Shown: piece after piece, positions 1-8,536 of the stretch
How the letters are laid out: each line of letters starts with the position of its first letter
How positions within the stretch are numbered: position 1 is the first letter of the stretch
From: Rhizobium sp. SSA_523
Lineage (GTDB): Bacteria > Pseudomonadota > Alphaproteobacteria > Rhizobiales > Rhizobiaceae
Assembly (NCBI RefSeq): GCF_030435705.1
Contig: NZ_CP129381.1
Coordinates: forward strand, 372,001-436,000
Length of the DNA: 64,000 nt
Direction of reading: 5' to 3'
The notes under the pieces: model-generated
What the model was told of the DNA's origin: nothing
The model's database searches: none
The model's input: the letters and a program-made list of their open reading frames with translations, nothing else
Translations under genes and position numbers: made by a program

Positions 1-1015
1 TGTAATTGCCTTCGGTGCCGATCTCGGTGTGCCAGGCATAAGTGTCGGGATAGAAGGCGCCGTCTGCCGCGTAGAACTCCTTGGCGCCGAAGGCGGCGGC
101 CAGCATATCCTCTGTGTTCAGCGCCTTTTCGACAGCCTTGCGCACCGCAAGATCCGAGGAAAGGCCTTCCTTGGTGTTGAAGACGAAGACGGGAAAGCCG
201 AAGGGCTTCAGCATGATCGGCTGCGAGGCGCTGGAGGATTTGACCCGGTCATAAGCCTCGACGGGGATCGAATCGACATAGGCATACTGGCCGGAAATCG
301 CTGCCTCGACCCGCGTATTGGGATCGGGAACGGGCACGAAACGGATCTCGTCGAGATATTGGTGGCGCGCGCCACCATAGCCATCGGCCTCGCCCGAGCG
401 GGACTTGTAGCCGTCAAAGCGCACCAGCTGGATATATTGGTCCGGCTTGCGCTCCTTCAGCATGTAGGGGCCGGTGCCTACGACATTGCTCAGCGTATCG
501 GCCTGATTTTCCGACGGCAGGATGACGGCGGCCGAATTGTTGAAAGCAAGGAGCGACAGCAGCGGTGCGTAAGGCTGTTTCAGGGCGATGGTCACCGTTT
601 GCGGATCGGCGGCGGTAATCTTTTCGATGAAGGATGCCGCCTGCTTGCCGCGCGAGGCGATCTTCATCCAGCGCTCGAGCGAGGCGACAACATCCTCCGC
701 ATTCATGGCCGATCCATCATGGAAGGTAATGTCGCTGCGCAGCTTGATCGTATAGGTTTTCCCATCGCCGCTGACCTCCGGGAGGCTCTCGGCCAGAAGC
801 GGCGTTACCTTCCAGCTCTTGTCGAAGGTGTAGAGCGTCTCGAAGATATGCTGCGTGACGATGCCGACGAGATCGGCCGTCGATGCCATGGGATCGAGCG
901 TCGGCGGTTCGCCGATCGTCGCGACATTCACCACGCCACCACGCTCGGCAGCAAGGACGAGGCTAGGCGCTGCGATCAGCACGGTGGCGGCAAGGAAGGC
1001 AAGTTTCATGCGCAT
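1..1015 (-). CDS. ABC transporter substrate-binding protein, peptide/nickel type (family 5), partial
   Basis: Periplasmic binding protein of an oligopeptide/dipeptide/opine-type ABC importer. The gene runs off the left edge, so only the N-terminal 338 residues are here. A Sec signal peptide of about 22 residues is visible (MRMKLAFLAATVLIAAPS... with cleavage after LVLA). It is followed by family-5 hallmarks: the GEPPTLDP segment near residue 35, the TYTIKLRSDITFHDG region and the NAEDVVASLERW helix. The ATG at 1013-1015 has a GGGAG Shine-Dalgarno about 8 nt upstream. Permease and ATPase genes would be expected beyond the window edge on the same strand. The substrate cannot be told from this part. 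Family assignment is firm. Confidence 0.88.
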   Translation of the reverse strand, partial: MRMKLAFLAATVLIAAPSLVLAAERGGVVNVATIGEPPTLDPMASTADLVGIVTQHIFETLYTFDKSWKVTPLLAESLPEVSGDGKTYTIKLRSDITFHDGSAMNAEDVVASLERWMKIASRGKQAASFIEKITAADPQTVTIALKQPYAPLLSLLAFNNSAAVILPSENQADTLSNVVGTGPYMLKERKPDQYIQLVRFDGYKSRSGEADGYGGARHQYLDEIRFVPVPDPNTRVEAAISGQYAYVDSIPVEAYDRVKSSSASQPIMLKPFGFPVFVFNTKEGLSSDLAVRKAVEKALNTEDMLAAAFGAKEFYAADGAFYPDTYAWHTEIGTEGNY

Positions 1016-1381
1016 GATGAGGTCTCCCGGTTAATTGTTCCATAGTTATGTATTGTAGTTTCTAACTATAGAGTACTCGGCAAGACGCGACTGTCAATGC
1101 TCGACGATCGGCAATCGACGAGATTTTATGGAGATGCTCGTGTGAGCGCCTGGGTGGACAGTGATGAGGGAGATTGCGGATCCGCAGCATGCGTGCCGGA
1201 CCCCGATGGTGCCGGGCGGATACGTCTTGACGCGTTTTGACCCGAGAGCCATCCGACATGGATCGCCGCGCCCAAGCGCCCGCAATCCACGTCGGCAAGG
1301 CCTGTGCGGCCGGCGCGCTATGCCGTCTCTCATAGTGAACGGACGGCGCGGGATTGCGCGGGCGCATCCCGCCGGTTGGCG
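1016..1381. other. Intergenic region upstream of the peptide-type binding protein
   Basis: 366 bp without a convincing gene. The AT-rich part next to the binding-protein gene holds the inverted repeat listed separately. The remaining roughly 300 bp has only short overlapping open frames with no ribosome site and no recognisable protein. It presumably holds the promoter for the leftward transporter operon. Confidence 0.5.
1042..1069. promoter_or_regulatory. Inverted repeat, possible operator of the peptide-type transporter
   Basis: ATAGTTA at 1042-1048 is the exact reverse complement of TAACTAT at 1063-1069, separated by 14 bp that contain a further TAGTT half-site. It sits about 27 bp upstream of the binding-protein ATG in an AT-rich dip, where a GntR- or LacI-type repressor could block transcription. 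No cognate regulator is in view, so the role is inferred. Confidence 0.3.
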
Positions 1382-1834
1382 TTAGGCGGCCTGTTCTTCT
1401 TCCATGGCAAGATCACGCAGGAGCGCGTGAAGCTGATCGCCATCGAGCCGCGACGGATCGAATCCGCTGGCCTGGCCTATCTCGGCAAACCGTTCCGCAT
1501 CACCGGGCGCCGTGCCGACAAAGCCCATGGCCCAGTTGGGGAAACAGCGCTTTGCGATCGGATCGAGCGCAAGCAGGGAGACGTCGCTGTGGCGCTCGTC
1601 CTGCTGGATGCGCTCGAATGCCGCTTCGAGCTTGTTGAGCGGCCCTTCCAGCACCTGTGCGAAACATCCGGAATTGAACAGCAGTGCTCCGGTGATTTCG
1701 TCTCTTTCATTGTTGGATCGGCTGACAGCGAGGATCTGGTCGATATTCTCGGTCATGGGGCGGAGGTCGTCAGCCGATTGGTTGCGGCTGTAATAGACAA
1801 GGCGGTGGATCGCGTCGGTCATCGTCGTCGTCAT
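1382..1834 (-). CDS. BLUF-domain blue-light sensor protein
   Basis: Stand-alone BLUF (sensor of blue light using FAD) protein of 150 residues. The flavin-binding core spans residues 9-105 and keeps the expected photocycle residues: Tyr14 (RLVYYS), Asn42 (SNNERDEITGALL), Gln60 (CFAQVLEGP) and Trp101/Met103 (FPNWAMGF). Their spacing matches AppA-type domains. There is no fused output domain; about 45 C-terminal residues form a likely helical cap. The ATG overlaps the stop codon of the upstream GGDEF-EAL gene (ATGA, 1831-1834), and AGGAG lies just before it, so the two are translationally coupled. Inference: it gates that c-di-GMP enzyme by protein contact, as a split version of the fused BLUF-EAL proteins BlrP1 and YcgF/BluF. 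Confidence 0.92.
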   Translation of the reverse strand: MTTTMTDAIHRLVYYSRNQSADDLRPMTENIDQILAVSRSNNERDEITGALLFNSGCFAQVLEGPLNKLEAAFERIQQDERHSDVSLLALDPIAKRCFPNWAMGFVGTAPGDAERFAEIGQASGFDPSRLDGDQLHALLRDLAMEEEQAA

Positions 1835-3450
1835 TGCTCCTGTTGGGCTTCTGCCAAAAATGCGCTGATATGGTCCGCCGGCATGGGCCTGCCGGTCAGA
1901 TAGCCTTGAACATGTGTGCAGCGTTCGCCGCGGACACGTTCCAATTGTTCGGCCGTCTCCACGCCCTCGGCGGTAATCGCCATTCCGAGGCTCGTGCCAA
2001 GGGTCGCGATCGAGCGAAGAATGGCCTCGCTGTCGGAATCGTTGCTGGCGACAAAGGAGCGGTCGATCTTGATCTTGTTGAACGGAAACTTCTGCAGATA
2101 GCTCAGCGAGGAGTAGCCGGTGCCGAAATCATCCATCGAGATCCTCACGCCCAGCTCGCGCAGGCAGTTCAGGGTCTGGATAACGGTCTCCGTCTCGTCG
2201 AGGAGAGCTCCTTCGGTGATTTCGAGTTCGAGCCGCTGGGCCGGCAAGCCGGAGCGTCTCAGAGCCTCGGACACGGTTTCCAGCAGGTTATCGGCCTTGA
2301 ACTGCAGCGGCGAAACATTGACGGCCACGACCATGTCTCCCGGCCACGATGCCGCTTCCTGGCAGGCCGTCCGCAAGACCCATTCGCCGATCTTGACGAT
2401 CAGCCCGTTTTCTTCGGCAAGCGAAATGAAGGACAGCGGCGGGACATTGCCCTTCACCGGATGCTCCCAGCGCAGAAGCGCCTCGAAACCCTCCATGCGA
2501 TTGGTGGTCACGTCGAAAAAGGGCTGGTAGTTCAGCTTGAACTGCTTCAACGCCAGTGCCCGGCGCAGATCGATCTCCATCTGGCGGCGCTCGAGCAGAA
2601 GCGTATCCATGCCGGGCTCGAACACGCGATACCGGCCGCGACCGGCCCGCTTGGCCTCATAAAGCGCAAGATCGCCATTGCGCAGCAGATCTCTCGCCTG
2701 CATCAGACCATTGCTGAAGGCAACGCCCAGGCTGACCCCGATATTGATGGTATGGCCGTTGATGATATAGGTGCGGCCGACCAGTTCAACCAAACGTGCC
2801 GCCAATTTCTCCGCGGCGGCCGCCCCTTCGACGTCCTGCTGCAGGACGACGAATTCATCTCCGCCGAGCCGTGCGACAAGATCGCCCTTGCGGCAGGCCG
2901 ATCTGATGCGATCGGCGACTTTCGTCAGAAGTATGTCGCCCACCGCATGACCAAGCGTATCATTGACCATCTTGAACCGGTCGAGGTCGAGGCAATGAAT
3001 GGCGATCGACGAGGGGTTCGATCCGCCCTCCAGCGCTGCGGAAAGATGGGCGAGAAGCGTGGGACGTGTTGCAAGGCCGGTCAGATCGTCCACACCTTTC
3101 GGGAGGACCGGGTCCGGGTCATCGGCAATCGGCCGGAGATCGACCAGCAGATCGCCATTGGCGAGATAGACAGCCGCGGCCCTGAAGGGCTCCCCGGCAT
3201 CCGACAGGATACGTTGGCCTGAAAACTCGCTCTCACCGCTCGGCGCCCGGCTGCCGGGAAAGAGTTCCGAAAATTCGATCCCGATCGCCGCCTGAAGGAT
3301 CGTCCTGCCGGCCTTGTTGGTGAAGATCACGTGACCATCCGTATCGACGATGAGGATGGGATGCGGCAGAGCATCAAGGATCTCTTCCGGGGCCGCCGTC
3401 GTCAGGGGCTTTGGCGGCACGGGATTGCGATCGGGCGAGTTCATGTTCAT
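1831..3450 (-). CDS. PAS-GGDEF-EAL cyclic-di-GMP enzyme
   Basis: Bifunctional diguanylate cyclase/phosphodiesterase of 539 residues. Order: N-terminal PAS-like region (about 22-110), GGDEF domain (about 120-275), EAL domain (about 290-530). The cyclase signature GGDEF is intact at 196-200, with an RxxD product-inhibition site (RKGD, 187-190) five residues before it. The EAL domain keeps EALLRW (323 on), NVSPLQF, EITEG, DDFGTGYSS, KIDRSF and AEGVET, so both activities are possible. No membrane segment is seen, so it is probably cytosolic. The ATG at 3450 is preceded by GGAAG; an in-frame start at 3525 would add 25 residues but lacks a ribosome site. Its stop overlaps the BLUF gene start, which makes light a likely regulator. 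Confidence 0.93.
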   Translation of the reverse strand: MNMNSPDRNPVPPKPLTTAAPEEILDALPHPILIVDTDGHVIFTNKAGRTILQAAIGIEFSELFPGSRAPSGESEFSGQRILSDAGEPFRAAAVYLANGDLLVDLRPIADDPDPVLPKGVDDLTGLATRPTLLAHLSAALEGGSNPSSIAIHCLDLDRFKMVNDTLGHAVGDILLTKVADRIRSACRKGDLVARLGGDEFVVLQQDVEGAAAAEKLAARLVELVGRTYIINGHTINIGVSLGVAFSNGLMQARDLLRNGDLALYEAKRAGRGRYRVFEPGMDTLLLERRQMEIDLRRALALKQFKLNYQPFFDVTTNRMEGFEALLRWEHPVKGNVPPLSFISLAEENGLIVKIGEWVLRTACQEAASWPGDMVVAVNVSPLQFKADNLLETVSEALRRSGLPAQRLELEITEGALLDETETVIQTLNCLRELGVRISMDDFGTGYSSLSYLQKFPFNKIKIDRSFVASNDSDSEAILRSIATLGTSLGMAITAEGVETAEQLERVRGERCTHVQGYLTGRPMPADHISAFLAEAQQEQ

Positions 3451-3619
3451 TGCGAGCTTCCGCATTCTGGATGGGCAGGAACATAACCGGCGGCGGTTAC
3501 TCAACAACGGATTGTCGACCTGCAACTGCGGATTTTGCGCCGACAGAGTTACCGATTGCTAAAATATTGACGGATGCTCACATTTATTCGGCCTCGCCGG
3601 GGATCCTCCGGCGCGGCGT

Positions 3620-3649
3620 GAGCGGCAGAAGGCAATTCCGCTGCCGCTC
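3620..3649 (-). terminator. Hairpin downstream of the SDR gene
   Basis: Nine-bp arms GAGCGGCAG (3620-3628) and CTGCCGCTC (3641-3649) with a 12-nt loop, about 65 bp past the stop of the leftward SDR gene. No U-run follows on the minus strand, so it is at best a weak or Rho-assisted terminator. Confidence 0.25.
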
Positions 3650-3713
3650 GCTCGGCTCTTTTGCGCGATCACTCACCCTTCGGTGTCACAAGACCAGGGC
3701 GCTCACCGTGCTC

Positions 3714-4454
3714 TCAGACCATGCCGCCATTGACGCGAATGATCTGGCCGTTGATCCAGGCACTGTCGTCGCGCGTCAGAAGCGACACGACATTGGCGAT
3801 GTCGGCGACTTCGCCCAGACGGCCAAGCGGGTTCATGTGCCTGATCCGCTCGAGCGTTGCCTCATCCTTGCCGTCGAGGAAGAGTTCAGTCGCAACGGGA
3901 CCGGGTGCGACGGCATTGACCGTGATACGCCGCGGCCCGAGCTCCTTTGCCAGAATATGGGTCATCGCTTCGACGCCGGCTTTGGTTGCTGCGTAGACGG
4001 CGTAATTCGGTTGATACAGACCGACAACGCTGGTGGAAAAGTTGATGATCCGGCCTCCTTCGCGCAGGCGAGTGGAAGCTTCCCGCAAGCCGTTGAACGT
4101 GCCCTTCAGATTGATCGCAACGGTCCGGTCGAAATCCGCATCGTCGAATTTGGCGATCGGTGCGAGCTTCATGATCCCGGCATTGTTCACCAAAATGTCG
4201 ACGCCGCCATAGGTCGCCTCGGCCTCGCTGAACAAGGCCCGCACCGCGGCGGGATCGCTGACGTCGGCCTGGGCCGCGATGGCCTCGCCGCCTGCGCCCT
4301 TGATCTCTTCGACGAGGTTCGCGGCAGCGTCGGCGCTGCCCGCATAGTTGACGATGACGGACAAGCCGTCGGCGGCCAGCCGCCTGGCAATCGCCGCGCC
4401 GATGCCGCGCGACGACCCGGTGACGATCGCGACTTTCGTGGTTGAGGTGGTCAT
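3714..4454 (-). CDS. SDR family NAD(P)-dependent oxidoreductase
   Basis: Classical short-chain dehydrogenase/reductase of 246 residues, the usual family length. It shows the TGSSRGIG nucleotide-binding loop at residues 12-19, an NNAG motif, the catalytic YxxxK (YAATK) and the C-terminal INGQIIRVNGG segment. By family it interconverts a hydroxyl and a carbonyl group with NAD(P)H; the substrate is unknown. The ATG at 4452-4454 follows AAGGAG by 6 nt; an ATG two codons earlier overlaps that ribosome site and is less likely. It is followed at its 5' side by a tautomerase gene on the same strand, with a divergent LysR gene beyond, suggesting control by that regulator. Confidence 0.88.
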   Translation of the reverse strand: MTTSTTKVAIVTGSSRGIGAAIARRLAADGLSVIVNYAGSADAAANLVEEIKGAGGEAIAAQADVSDPAAVRALFSEAEATYGGVDILVNNAGIMKLAPIAKFDDADFDRTVAINLKGTFNGLREASTRLREGGRIINFSTSVVGLYQPNYAVYAATKAGVEAMTHILAKELGPRRITVNAVAPGPVATELFLDGKDEATLERIRHMNPLGRLGEVADIANVVSLLTRDDSAWINGQIIRVNGGMV

Positions 4455-4578
4455 GTGCATCTCCTTGTTGTCAGCGCACAGGTTCGGTCAGCCTTTGCGA
4501 GTGGCTGACCCTTCATCTGCGTGGCTTTTGAGTGGATCCAGTCGTTGGATCATCGGCCCGTGAGCGGCATCGCTCGCG

Positions 4579-4791
4579 TCAGGACGTTGCCCGATAATTC
4601 TCGGGAATGACGAAGACCTCGTCGGCGCGGGCATAGCCACCATCCTTGACCTCCTCGATCAGGACCATCGTATGGGGACGCGCTGCTTCGGAAAAATATT
4701 CGACCAGCATTGCGGTGGTGCGGTGGACGATCTCTTCCTTCTGGGCGCGGGTCAAAGCGGCTTCCGGAACTTTGAAATTGGCGAATGGCAT
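4579..4791 (-). CDS. 4-oxalocrotonate tautomerase family protein
   Basis: Small protein of 70 residues with the tautomerase fold signature: Pro directly after the initiator Met (MPFANFKVPE), which becomes the catalytic N-terminal proline, then the helix EEIVHRTTAMLVEYF and the strand HTMVLIEEVKDGGY. Family members shuffle keto-enol double bonds or dehalogenate small acids. An AGGAG ribosome site lies 8 nt before the ATG. It precedes the SDR gene by about 125 bp on the same strand and faces a divergent LysR gene, a typical LysR-target layout. The substrate is not predictable. Confidence 0.8.
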   Translation of the reverse strand: MPFANFKVPEAALTRAQKEEIVHRTTAMLVEYFSEAARPHTMVLIEEVKDGGYARADEVFVIPENYRATS

Positions 4792-4876
4792 GAGGACGAC
4801 TCCTGTTTGTGTGTTGCCAGTGCCAGAAGTAACTATTTCATCGATGTGGAGTAGAAGGGTCCGGGCAACATCACTA

Positions 4877-4891
4877 TTTCGTTCGGTGAAA
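4877..4891. promoter_or_regulatory. LysR-box-like dyad in the tautomerase/LysR divergent region
   Basis: TTTCGTTCGGTGAAA has TTTC/GAAA arms and contains the T-N11-A pattern expected of LysR-type binding sites. It lies between the divergent tautomerase and LysR genes, about 20 bp before the LysR ATG. Short and imperfect, so only a candidate. Confidence 0.3.
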
Positions 4892-4910
4892 CAATGGACA
4901 AGGGCTGACC

Positions 4911-5798
4911 ATGGACCGCCTCGACATCATGAAGCTTTTCGTCCGGATTGTCGAAAGACGCAGCTTCGCGCAGGCCGGCCGCGATTTGCAGATCCCCCGC
5001 CCGACGGTGACTCATGCCATCCAGCGGCTTGAGGCGGAGCTGGGTGCGCGCCTGCTCGATCGCACCACCCGCTCGGTGCGGCCGACGCTGGATGGATCGC
5101 ATTACTACGATCGCTGCGTCAGGCTTCTGGCGGATCTGGACGATATGGAGGGTGCCTTTCGGCAGGCGGAGCCGCGCGGACCTCTGCGGGTTGACGTTCA
5201 GGGCACGATCGCGCGCTTCTTCGTCATGCCGGAATTGCCGAAATTCATTGCACGATATCCGGGCATCAGCCTGAACCTCAGCGAAGGTGACAGGATGGTT
5301 GATCTGGTTACGGAGGGTGTGGACTGCGTCGTGCGCGCCGGTGACCTGGCGGATTCCTCGCTCGTCGGACGCCGCATCGTCGCCTTCGATCAGGTGACCC
5401 TCGCCAGCCCTGACTATCTCCGGCGCTTCGGCATGCCGAAAACGCCTGAGGATCTGGACGGTCACCGTATGGTTGCCTACGCGGCGTCTGCCACAGGGCA
5501 ACCATATCCTCTCGAGTTTCGGCGCGGCGAGGAGGATATCGAGGTTGCCCTTCCCTTCGATGTCGTCGTTCGCGGTGCGGAAATCTACACCGCGGCCGGC
5601 GCTGCGGGTCTCGGCCTCATCCAGGTCCCGCGCTACCGGGTGATGCAGCAGATCGCGGCCGGCGAGCTGACGCCTGTGCTGGAGGATTTTCCACCGCCGA
5701 CCATGCCGGTCTCGGTCCTGTATCCGCAAAGCCGGCACCTGTCGTCCCGCCTGCGGGTGTTTGTCGACTGGCTTGCCGAAATCTTCCAGACAGACTGA
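4911..5798 (+). CDS. LysR family transcriptional regulator
   Basis: 295 residues, normal LysR length. The N-terminal winged helix-turn-helix (residues 1-60) includes FAQAGRDLQIPRPTVTHAIQRL and the linker ARLLDRTTRSVRPT; the remainder is the periplasmic-binding-like effector domain. An AAGGG ribosome site precedes the ATG. It is transcribed away from the tautomerase and SDR genes, so it probably controls them and itself. It belongs to the large subgroup beside small oxidoreductases, for which effectors are mostly unknown. Confidence 0.9.
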   Translation: MDRLDIMKLFVRIVERRSFAQAGRDLQIPRPTVTHAIQRLEAELGARLLDRTTRSVRPTLDGSHYYDRCVRLLADLDDMEGAFRQAEPRGPLRVDVQGTIARFFVMPELPKFIARYPGISLNLSEGDRMVDLVTEGVDCVVRAGDLADSSLVGRRIVAFDQVTLASPDYLRRFGMPKTPEDLDGHRMVAYAASATGQPYPLEFRRGEEDIEVALPFDVVVRGAEIYTAAGAAGLGLIQVPRYRVMQQIAAGELTPVLEDFPPPTMPVSVLYPQSRHLSSRLRVFVDWLAEIFQTD

Positions 5799-5828
5799 GG
5801 GAATGGCGGATGCCTGCTCTCTATCGCC

Positions 5829-6731
5829 TCACCGCGGCATGGCCTTGATGAAATCGATGAAGGCGCGCAGAGGCGACGGCACCAGTCGTCTGCCGGGATA
5901 ATAGAGGAAGGGTCCGGGAAAACTCAGCCACCAGTCTTCCATGACCGGCACAAGCGCGCCGCTGTCGAAATCAGGCCTCAGCCAGTCTTCGAACAGATAC
6001 ATAAGGCCAAGGCCCGCTTTCGCAGCCTCGATGCCGAGATCGGTCGCGCCTCCGGACTGTACGACCAGATTGCCCGAGGCTTCGATCAGCGACACCTGCC
6101 CGTCTCGCTCGAACTCCCATGCCGGGAGAGCCCGGCCGATAAAGCGTCCGCGTATGCAATTGTGCGACAGAAGATCTTGCGGCGTAAGCGGCATTCCCCG
6201 CGCCGCAAGATAGGCGGGCGAGGCGGCGAGCGCGAAGCGCTGCTGGCGCGGTCCGATCGGGACCGCGATCATATCCTGCTCCAGACGTTCGTCGTAGCGG
6301 ATGCCGGCATCATACCCGCCCTGGACGATGTCGACGAAATTCTCATCGGTTGCGATCTCGAGCCGCACCTCAGGATAGGCCGCGAGGAACTGCGGAACGA
6401 TCCGTGGCAGAACGAGCCGGGCCGCGCTCGCCGGAACATTGAGCTTCAGCGCGCCGGCAGGTCGGTTGCTGTGGCTGGAGGCCTGATTCAGCGCCGATGC
6501 GATTTCCGAAAGAGCGGGGCCAAGACGCTCCATCAGCGCCCGGCCGGCCTCCGTCGGCAGGACGCTGCGCGTCGTGCGGTTGAGCAGTCGCACGCCAAGT
6601 TCGGCTTCGAGGCGCTTGACGGCATCGCTCAGGGACGACGAGCTTATCCCCGCTCCACGGGATGCCTGGCGAAAACCGCCCGCCCGCGCCACCAGCATGA
6701 AGGCTTCCACATCCCCGATCTCCCGCATCAT
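5829..6731 (-). CDS. LysR family transcriptional regulator
   Basis: 300 residues with an N-terminal helix-turn-helix (FRQASRGAGISSSSLSDAVKRLE) followed by the effector domain. It converges with the preceding LysR gene (30 bp between stops) and diverges from an aldo/keto reductase gene 117 bp away, its likely target. The two first codons are both ATG (6731 and 6728); either could be used. Function beyond regulation is not visible. Confidence 0.9.
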   Translation of the reverse strand: MMREIGDVEAFMLVARAGGFRQASRGAGISSSSLSDAVKRLEAELGVRLLNRTTRSVLPTEAGRALMERLGPALSEIASALNQASSHSNRPAGALKLNVPASAARLVLPRIVPQFLAAYPEVRLEIATDENFVDIVQGGYDAGIRYDERLEQDMIAVPIGPRQQRFALAASPAYLAARGMPLTPQDLLSHNCIRGRFIGRALPAWEFERDGQVSLIEASGNLVVQSGGATDLGIEAAKAGLGLMYLFEDWLRPDFDSGALVPVMEDWWLSFPGPFLYYPGRRLVPSPLRAFIDFIKAMPR

Positions 6732-6754
6732 GTCGCCGCGATCTCCACCCGCAT

Positions 6755-6772
6755 TGTCCGGGATGCCGGACA
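6755..6772. promoter_or_regulatory. Palindrome between LysR and aldo/keto reductase genes
   Basis: TGTCCGG (6755-6761) and CCGGACA (6766-6772) form exact 7-bp arms around GATG. The site lies in the divergent intergenic region, 24 bp before the LysR start on its strand. It could be the LysR operator or a leader hairpin of the regulator gene. Confidence 0.3.
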
Positions 6773-6847
6773 GCTTGTCCAGATATAGCCGGATTGTGGC
6801 ATCTATGCCAGGCGCCTAATTTCTCGGTCGAAACAGGAGATCGAAAC

Positions 6848-7714
6848 ATGACTATGGTTGGAAAATCCGGCACCTTCACTCTCGGTGACCGTTCCGTAAA
6901 GCGTTTGGGTTACGGCGCAATGCAGCTTGCAGGGAAGGGCGTCTTCGGTCCTCCGCGCGATCGTGAGGAAGCCGTGGCCGTGCTGCGCGAAGCTGTTGAA
7001 AGCGGCGTAAACCATATCGATACCAGCGATTTCTATGGACCGCATGTCACAAATCAGATCATCCGCGAAGCTCTGCATCCTTACAGCGATGACCTCGTGA
7101 TCGTGACCAAGGTCGGCGCACGACGCGGTTCGGATGCATCCTGGATCCCCGCGTTTTCGCGCGAGGAACTGACGCAGGCGGTGCATGACAATCTGAAGAA
7201 CCTAGGGCTCGACGTTCTGCACCTGGTCAATCTGCGGGCGATGTTCGATGTCCATGGACCGGCAGAAGGGTCGCTGGATGCGCCGCTCGAGGTTCTTGCG
7301 GACTTGCAGCGGCAAGGCTTGATCCGCCATATCGGCCTGTCGAACGTGACGGCAAAACAGATCGAGGACGGGGGGCGGATCACGCAGATCGGCTGTGTGC
7401 AGAACCAGTATAACCTGGCACACCGGCAGGATGATGCGATGATCGACAGGCTCGCGGGCGAAGGCATCGCCTATGTGCCCTTCTTCCCGCTTGGCGGCTT
7501 TTCGCCGCTCCAGTCCTCCAGCCTATCGACCGTGGCATCGCGTCTCGGCGCAACCCCGATGCAGGTCGCGCTTGCCTGGCTGCTGCAGCGTTCGCCGAAC
7601 ATTCTGCTGATCCCCGGCACCTCCTCAAGGGCGCATCTGAGAGAGAATCTCGCTGCGGAGGCTGTCGAACTTCCGGAAGACGCGCTTCGCGAACTGGAAA
7701 CGATTGCCGCCTGA
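6848..7714 (+). CDS. Aldo/keto reductase family oxidoreductase
   Basis: 288-residue NADPH-dependent carbonyl reductase with a TIM-barrel fold. Visible features are the N-terminal LGYGAMQL strand, the HIDTSDFYG motif carrying catalytic Asp and Tyr, the VTKVG lysine segment, the VLHLVNLR histidine strand, the IGLSNVT loop and the C-terminal cofactor segment LIPGTSS. The ATG at 6848 follows AGGAG by 8 nt. The upstream LysR gene is divergent and probably regulates it. A strong terminator follows, so it is a monocistronic unit. The substrate is unknown; related proteins act on small aldehydes and sugars. Confidence 0.9.
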   Translation: MTMVGKSGTFTLGDRSVKRLGYGAMQLAGKGVFGPPRDREEAVAVLREAVESGVNHIDTSDFYGPHVTNQIIREALHPYSDDLVIVTKVGARRGSDASWIPAFSREELTQAVHDNLKNLGLDVLHLVNLRAMFDVHGPAEGSLDAPLEVLADLQRQGLIRHIGLSNVTAKQIEDGGRITQIGCVQNQYNLAHRQDDAMIDRLAGEGIAYVPFFPLGGFSPLQSSSLSTVASRLGATPMQVALAWLLQRSPNILLIPGTSSRAHLRENLAAEAVELPEDALRELETIAA

Positions 7715-7770
7715 TCGAAATTCAGCCATCTCCAGGCGCAGGTCATGGTGATGCAAGATTGACTGCCGCG

Positions 7771-7803
7771 GGAGGAGGGCTGAGCACGGCCCTCCTCCTT
7801 TTT
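7771..7803 (+). terminator. Rho-independent terminator of the aldo/keto reductase gene
   Basis: A perfect 10-bp stem, GGAGGAGGGC (7771-7780) with GCCCTCCTCC (7789-7798), an 8-nt loop and a following TTTTT. It lies 57 bp after the stop codon. This is the clearest intrinsic terminator in the window. Confidence 0.9.
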
Positions 7804-7897
7804 GCGTGCCGAAGCCTCGGCCCGTCATGTCTGGGCTCGACCGCGTCGAAAGACCAAGACCTCAGAGCGAGGAGACCTTCGCCGAAGATGCCTTGCA

Positions 7898-8371
7898 TCA
7901 AAGCCGACCCTCTGCGCGCAGTTCGCGGGTGCGCTTCAGCGTCGAAAGCAAGGCCGACTTGTAGCCGCGCTCGCTATCGAACTGTGCCTGTTCAGCCTGC
8001 TCCTCCGGTCCGTTCGGGGTTTTGCCGCGCAAGCCGAGATAGCAATAGAAGCGCAGCTGAAGATTGCCCTCTTCATCCTCGTAGAGCTCGTTGACGATGG
8101 CGCCTTCACGCGGTCCGCCAGCCTGGAAGAAGGTCACCTTGTCATTTGCTTCGAGGGTGATGATTTCCTTGACCGCCGTGCCGCCGATGGTGGCTTCGCG
8201 AACGAAGTGGCTTGCGCTTTCTTCGACCACCTCGCAATGCGTGCAGAGGCCGGGCGGAAGAAACAGCCGTGCATCGCGGGCCTTCAGCTCCAGACCCTTC
8301 CAGATTTCCTGCCGTGAGAGTTTCGCCTCGCCCTCTGGGTTTACCGGAACGGTTGCCGTCGAATAAATCAT
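7898..8371 (-). CDS. SRPBCC / AtaL-like (DUF1857) family protein
   Basis: 157-residue single-domain protein resembling the AtaL-like/DUF1857 branch of the START/SRPBCC fold. Recognised features are the N-terminal TVPVN strand, the QEIWKGLELKARDARLFLPP helix region, the central REATIGG strand and the long C-terminal helix. Such proteins bind small hydrophobic ligands; no catalytic role can be stated. The ATG at 8369-8371 has GGAG upstream. It lies alone, with a 257-bp upstream region holding a perfect 20-bp palindrome that may be its operator. Confidence 0.72.
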   Translation of the reverse strand: MIYSTATVPVNPEGEAKLSRQEIWKGLELKARDARLFLPPGLCTHCEVVEESASHFVREATIGGTAVKEIITLEANDKVTFFQAGGPREGAIVNELYEDEEGNLQLRFYCYLGLRGKTPNGPEEQAEQAQFDSERGYKSALLSTLKRTRELRAEGRL

Positions 8372-8536
8372 GATCGTGTCTCCTTGATTGGGATCGAGAG
8401 TTCCCGGCCGGGGCCGGACCAAGCTTTGGAAACAGAACCGCGGCGAACTCAGAAGCGGAAATCCGGGTGCTGCTTGCTTGGCACCTGGACTATGTCCGGT
8501 TCGCCATCGGACCAATAGACGGTTAATCTGGACATT

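Noticed and set aside
1834..3222. A plus-strand frame of 462 codons opposite the GGDEF-EAL gene
   Set aside because: Antisense shadow without domains; the minus-strand protein has complete cyclase and phosphodiesterase motifs.
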